Assembly: GCA_964543195.1 (NCBI GenBank) | Contig: CAZIXF010000002.1 | Coordinates: 1-64,000, forward strand | DNA from: JAGTVG01 sp964543195 | GTDB taxonomy: Bacteria > Bacteroidota > Bacteroidia > Cytophagales > Cyclobacteriaceae | Direction: 5' to 3' | Length of the DNA stretch: 64,000 bases | Shown: positions 61,675-64,000 of the stretch, one piece after another | Layout: each line of letters opens with the position of its first letter | Numbering within the stretch: position 1 is the stretch's first letter | Notes under the pieces: model-generated | What the model was told of the DNA's origin: nothing | Databases searched by the model: none | What the model saw: the letters and a program-made list of their open reading frames with translations, nothing else | Translations under genes and position numbers: made by a program

Positions 61675-62694
61675 TTATTTCGTATTCTTTTTATAATATT
61701 TGATCATTTTGGGTACCACTTCGGCCACATCACCGATAATCGCATAGTCGGCGATCTCATTGATCGGGGCATCAGGATCCTTGTTTATCGAAATGATCAT
61801 GGCCGATTGATCCATTCCTGCCCTGTGCTGGACCGCTCCGGATATGCCACAGGCGATATAAAGCTTGGGCCTTACCGTTATCCCGGTTTGACCCACCTGC
61901 CGCTCATGGGGTATGTATCCCGCATCCACAGCCGCCCTGGATCCTCCCACGTCCCCGCCCAGCACTTCGGCAAGTTCGAACAATAACTTGAAATTTTCTC
62001 TTGATCCCACACCATAACCGCCGGAAACAATGATCTGTGAATTTTTTATGTCGATCTTTTTCTTTTCAATATGACGGTCGATGATCTTCAAAACAAAATC
62101 ATCGTCCTTTACATATTTATCCACATCGATCTTGTCCATTTTTCCCTTATGGGTGGTGGAAAAGATCTCCTTTTTCATTACGCCTTCCCGGACCGTGGCC
62201 ATCTGGGGTTTTGTTTCAGGATTAATGATGGTGGCAATTATGTTTCCACCAAAAGCAGGTCGTATCTGATAAAGTAGATTTTTATAGCTTTGTTTGGCCT
62301 TTTTATCTTCATGATCGCCAATTTCCAGGCTCGTGCAGTCAGCTGTCAGACCGCATTTCAATGCGGAAGCGATACGCGGCGCAAGGTCACGGCCAATGGA
62401 GGTAGCACCAAACAAGGCGATTTCGGGTTTCTTTTCCTTAAAAAGCCCGGTGACGATTGCAGCGTGAGGCAGGGTACTGTATGGATACAGTCGGGGATTA
62501 TCGGCTATGTTTAACACATCCACTCCATACGGGAACACCTGGTTTTCTATATTCTTCAGTTCTTGGCCTATTACGATGGCTTCCAGTTTGGTGTTTAATT
62601 GGCGAGCAAGGGATTTGCCTTTCGTGAGCAGTTCCAGGCTTACATCGATCACCTGTCCCTCGTCAATTTCACAGTAAACAAATATATGATTCAC
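61675..62694 (-). CDS. etfA: Electron transfer flavoprotein alpha subunit
   Basis: 339 aa. N-terminal domain I, then the C-terminal FAD domain with VSGGYGVGSRENFKLLFELA, GGSRAAVDAG (SRAAVD motif) and VRPKLYIACGISGAVQHRAG. It accepts electrons from the acyl-CoA dehydrogenase and passes them to the ETF-quinone step. It is 36 bp downstream of etfB and 21 bp before the acyl-CoA dehydrogenase. Confidence 0.96.
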   Translation of the reverse strand: MNHIFVYCEIDEGQVIDVSLELLTKGKSLARQLNTKLEAIVIGQELKNIENQVFPYGVDVLNIADNPRLYPYSTLPHAAIVTGLFKEKKPEIALFGATSIGRDLAPRIASALKCGLTADCTSLEIGDHEDKKAKQSYKNLLYQIRPAFGGNIIATIINPETKPQMATVREGVMKKEIFSTTHKGKMDKIDVDKYVKDDDFVLKIIDRHIEKKKIDIKNSQIIVSGGYGVGSRENFKLLFELAEVLGGDVGGSRAAVDAGYIPHERQVGQTGITVRPKLYIACGISGAVQHRAGMDQSAMIISINKDPDAPINEIADYAIIGDVAEVVPKMIKYYKKNTK

Positions 62695-62729
62695 GTTTTA
62701 ATGTGTTTTTGATCAAAAAAAAACTATGA

Positions 62730-63605
62730 TTATCCGATATTATGATTTTCAATCAACTCCTTCATCAGTGATTCGATATCATCGTCCGATTCACTCAAGA
62801 TTTTAGCCTCTTTGGCGGTAAAGATCACATTATATACTTTTTTTACCTTGGTAGGAGAGCCATTTAACCCCAGGAATCCCTCATCGGCACCCAGATCATT
62901 CACTGTCCATTCGATGATATCGAGATAGGGACGATCCTGATGGAGCTTGATATAATCTTCGGTGTCCCTCTGCATTTCGGTTAGCGTCTGGGCATGTTTA
63001 TACCGCAGCATGCACCGGGCATTTCTTGCGCGGCAATTAGGAGCAGATCCATGAACCGTGATCAAAACCGGCAAGGGTGATTCGACTATTTCAACACCCC
63101 TTTCCAGTCTTCTTTTGATCCGGATCTTCTTCTTTTTTATATCTTCTATTTTTTCAGCATACGTTACCTGTGGGATCTCCAGTTTTTCGGCCACCTGTGG
63201 ACCAACCTGGGCCGTATCCCCGTCAATGGCCTGTCTTCCGCAAAGGATGATATCAAATGGCGACAGTTTTTTACAGGCCAGTGCAAGTGCATATGAGGTT
63301 GCCAGTGTGTCTGAACCGGCAAACTTGCGGTCGGTGATCAAGTAACCGTTATCCGCACCTCTGAATAAGCCTTCCCGTATGATGTCGGCTGCCCGGCCGG
63401 GACCCATGGTCAGAACAGTGACCGTAGATCCGGGATGAGCATCCTTTATTCTCAGGGCCTGTTCGAGTGCCTGAAGATCTTCCGGATTGAAAATGGCAGG
63501 CAAAGCTGCCCGGTTTACGGTACCGTTTGCCTTCATTGCATCCTTGCCTACATTACGGGTATCCGGTACCTGTTTGGCAAGCACAAGGATCTTTAATCCG
63601 CTCAT
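62730..63605 (-). CDS. etfB: Electron transfer flavoprotein beta subunit
   Basis: 291 aa. The AMP-binding and contact motifs are present: KQVPDT near the N-terminus, GPGRAADIIREGLFRGAD, CGRQAIDGDTAQVGPQVAE and a basic segment RIKRRLERG. First gene of the etfB-etfA-acd operon; about 160 bp of upstream sequence should hold its promoter, though I see no exact consensus. Confidence 0.96.
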   Translation of the reverse strand: MSGLKILVLAKQVPDTRNVGKDAMKANGTVNRAALPAIFNPEDLQALEQALRIKDAHPGSTVTVLTMGPGRAADIIREGLFRGADNGYLITDRKFAGSDTLATSYALALACKKLSPFDIILCGRQAIDGDTAQVGPQVAEKLEIPQVTYAEKIEDIKKKKIRIKRRLERGVEIVESPLPVLITVHGSAPNCRARNARCMLRYKHAQTLTEMQRDTEDYIKLHQDRPYLDIIEWTVNDLGADEGFLGLNGSPTKVKKVYNVIFTAKEAKILSESDDDIESLMKELIENHNIG

Positions 63606-63764
63606 AGAAATGAATTAAATTTAAAAAAATGATGTATAGAAGTACGCAAATAAAATTTTATTATTCTTTACAAAAAATGATATTAGTCAGGTAAAAGATC
63701 AATATTGGAGATTCATTATTATGGGATAAGCATATATTTACAAAATAAATTTATGAGTGCTTAT

Positions 63765-64000
63765 TTATTTTTCTGCTCCGGTAAAATGAAGAAATCCCTT
63801 TTCGTCGTAATAAATTTCCTGGCTTTCCAATAAAATCTGCACACTTTCTAATAGAATATCTTTATCCAGATGGCCGAAATTATGAACAAGGTCCCTGATC
63901 GAGGAAGGCCTTTTCGATAAGCGGTCTCTGATACATTCCCTTATTTCGGCTGCGAGATTCCCAGATGCCTGACCGGTCTTTTTCTTTATACAAACATCAC
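63765..64000 (-). CDS. C-terminal fragment of an unidentified protein, cut by window end
   Basis: An open frame of 77 codons up to TAA at 63765 runs into the window end on the minus strand. It reads KKTGQASGNLAAEIRECIRD, then RLSKRPSSIRDLVHNFGHL, then ILLESVQILLESQEIYYDEK. The helix-turn-helix-like spacing suggests a winged-helix tail; I cannot name the protein. It lies upstream of etfB on the same strand. Confidence 0.5.
   Translation of the reverse strand, partial: DVCIKKKTGQASGNLAAEIRECIRDRLSKRPSSIRDLVHNFGHLDKDILLESVQILLESQEIYYDEKGFLHFTGAEK

Overview
The window looks like a chromosomal contig from a member of the Bacteroidota, most likely the Bacteroidales/Marinilabiliales side. The signs are two close matches to the Bacteroidota promoter (TTG or TTTG, about 20 bases, TAnnTTTG; before pgk and the MFS gene), A-rich leaders with few Shine-Dalgarno sites, many Tat- and lipoprotein-exported enzymes, DUF4199 and DUF4956 proteins, and an ECF sigma factor next to a TPR membrane protein and a CHAT protease. 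A run of 100 N inside a tandem repeat marks a scaffolding gap. Order and lifestyle are inferences.

Layout. 1-10 kb: exported proteins (an alpha-toroid lipoprotein, a Tat-exported GFO/IDH/MocA oxidoreductase, dienelactone hydrolase, DoxX, a 12-repeat FG-GAP protein, a secreted ADP-ribosylglycohydrolase) plus two decayed genes. At 3.6-4.05 kb a small GIY-YIG nuclease gene lies between an intact tRNA-Ser(CGA) and a 37-bp copy of the 5' half of that tRNA; this is the best candidate for an unusual mobile unit. 11-15 kb: glpF-glpK-glpD operon for glycerol uptake and oxidation. 15-24 kb: Tat-linked aldo/keto reductase, an orphan TrpF, a Tat-tagged DegT aminotransferase, a CrtA-like protein, DUF4199, a TPR protein, tRNA-Arg(TCT), a GGCT-like protein and an MFS carrier. 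24-30.5 kb: DUF4956 protein, a carboxypeptidase-regulatory-like protein, then sigma factor, membrane TPR putative anti-sigma, an unknown 131-aa protein, and a large exported TPR-CHAT protease. 30.7-52 kb: exported carbohydrate enzymes (TIM-barrel isomerase, AGE epimerase, GFO/IDH/MocA, GH78 rhamnosidase, a GH172-GH9-sulfatase operon, a GHL6-like hydrolase), a MacB/FtsX permease and an S9 peptidase. 52-64 kb: housekeeping genes (Pif1-like helicase, rmuC, tsaC, pgk, acyl-CoA dehydrogenase with etfA and etfB) and two very small membrane proteins.

The carbohydrate genes lack SusC/SusD partners in view, so they look like a scattered set of exported and lipoprotein enzymes acting on rhamnose-containing and sulfated glycans. 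The acyl-CoA dehydrogenase and ETF genes form one minus-strand operon coupling acyl-CoA oxidation to the respiratory chain. Many intergenic spaces hold short tandem repeats or palindromes, several apparently private to one spacer, and one palindromic family occurs at three sites.

Starts were trimmed from the longest frame where a signal peptide, a family N-terminus or an overlap with the upstream gene pointed to a later ATG.
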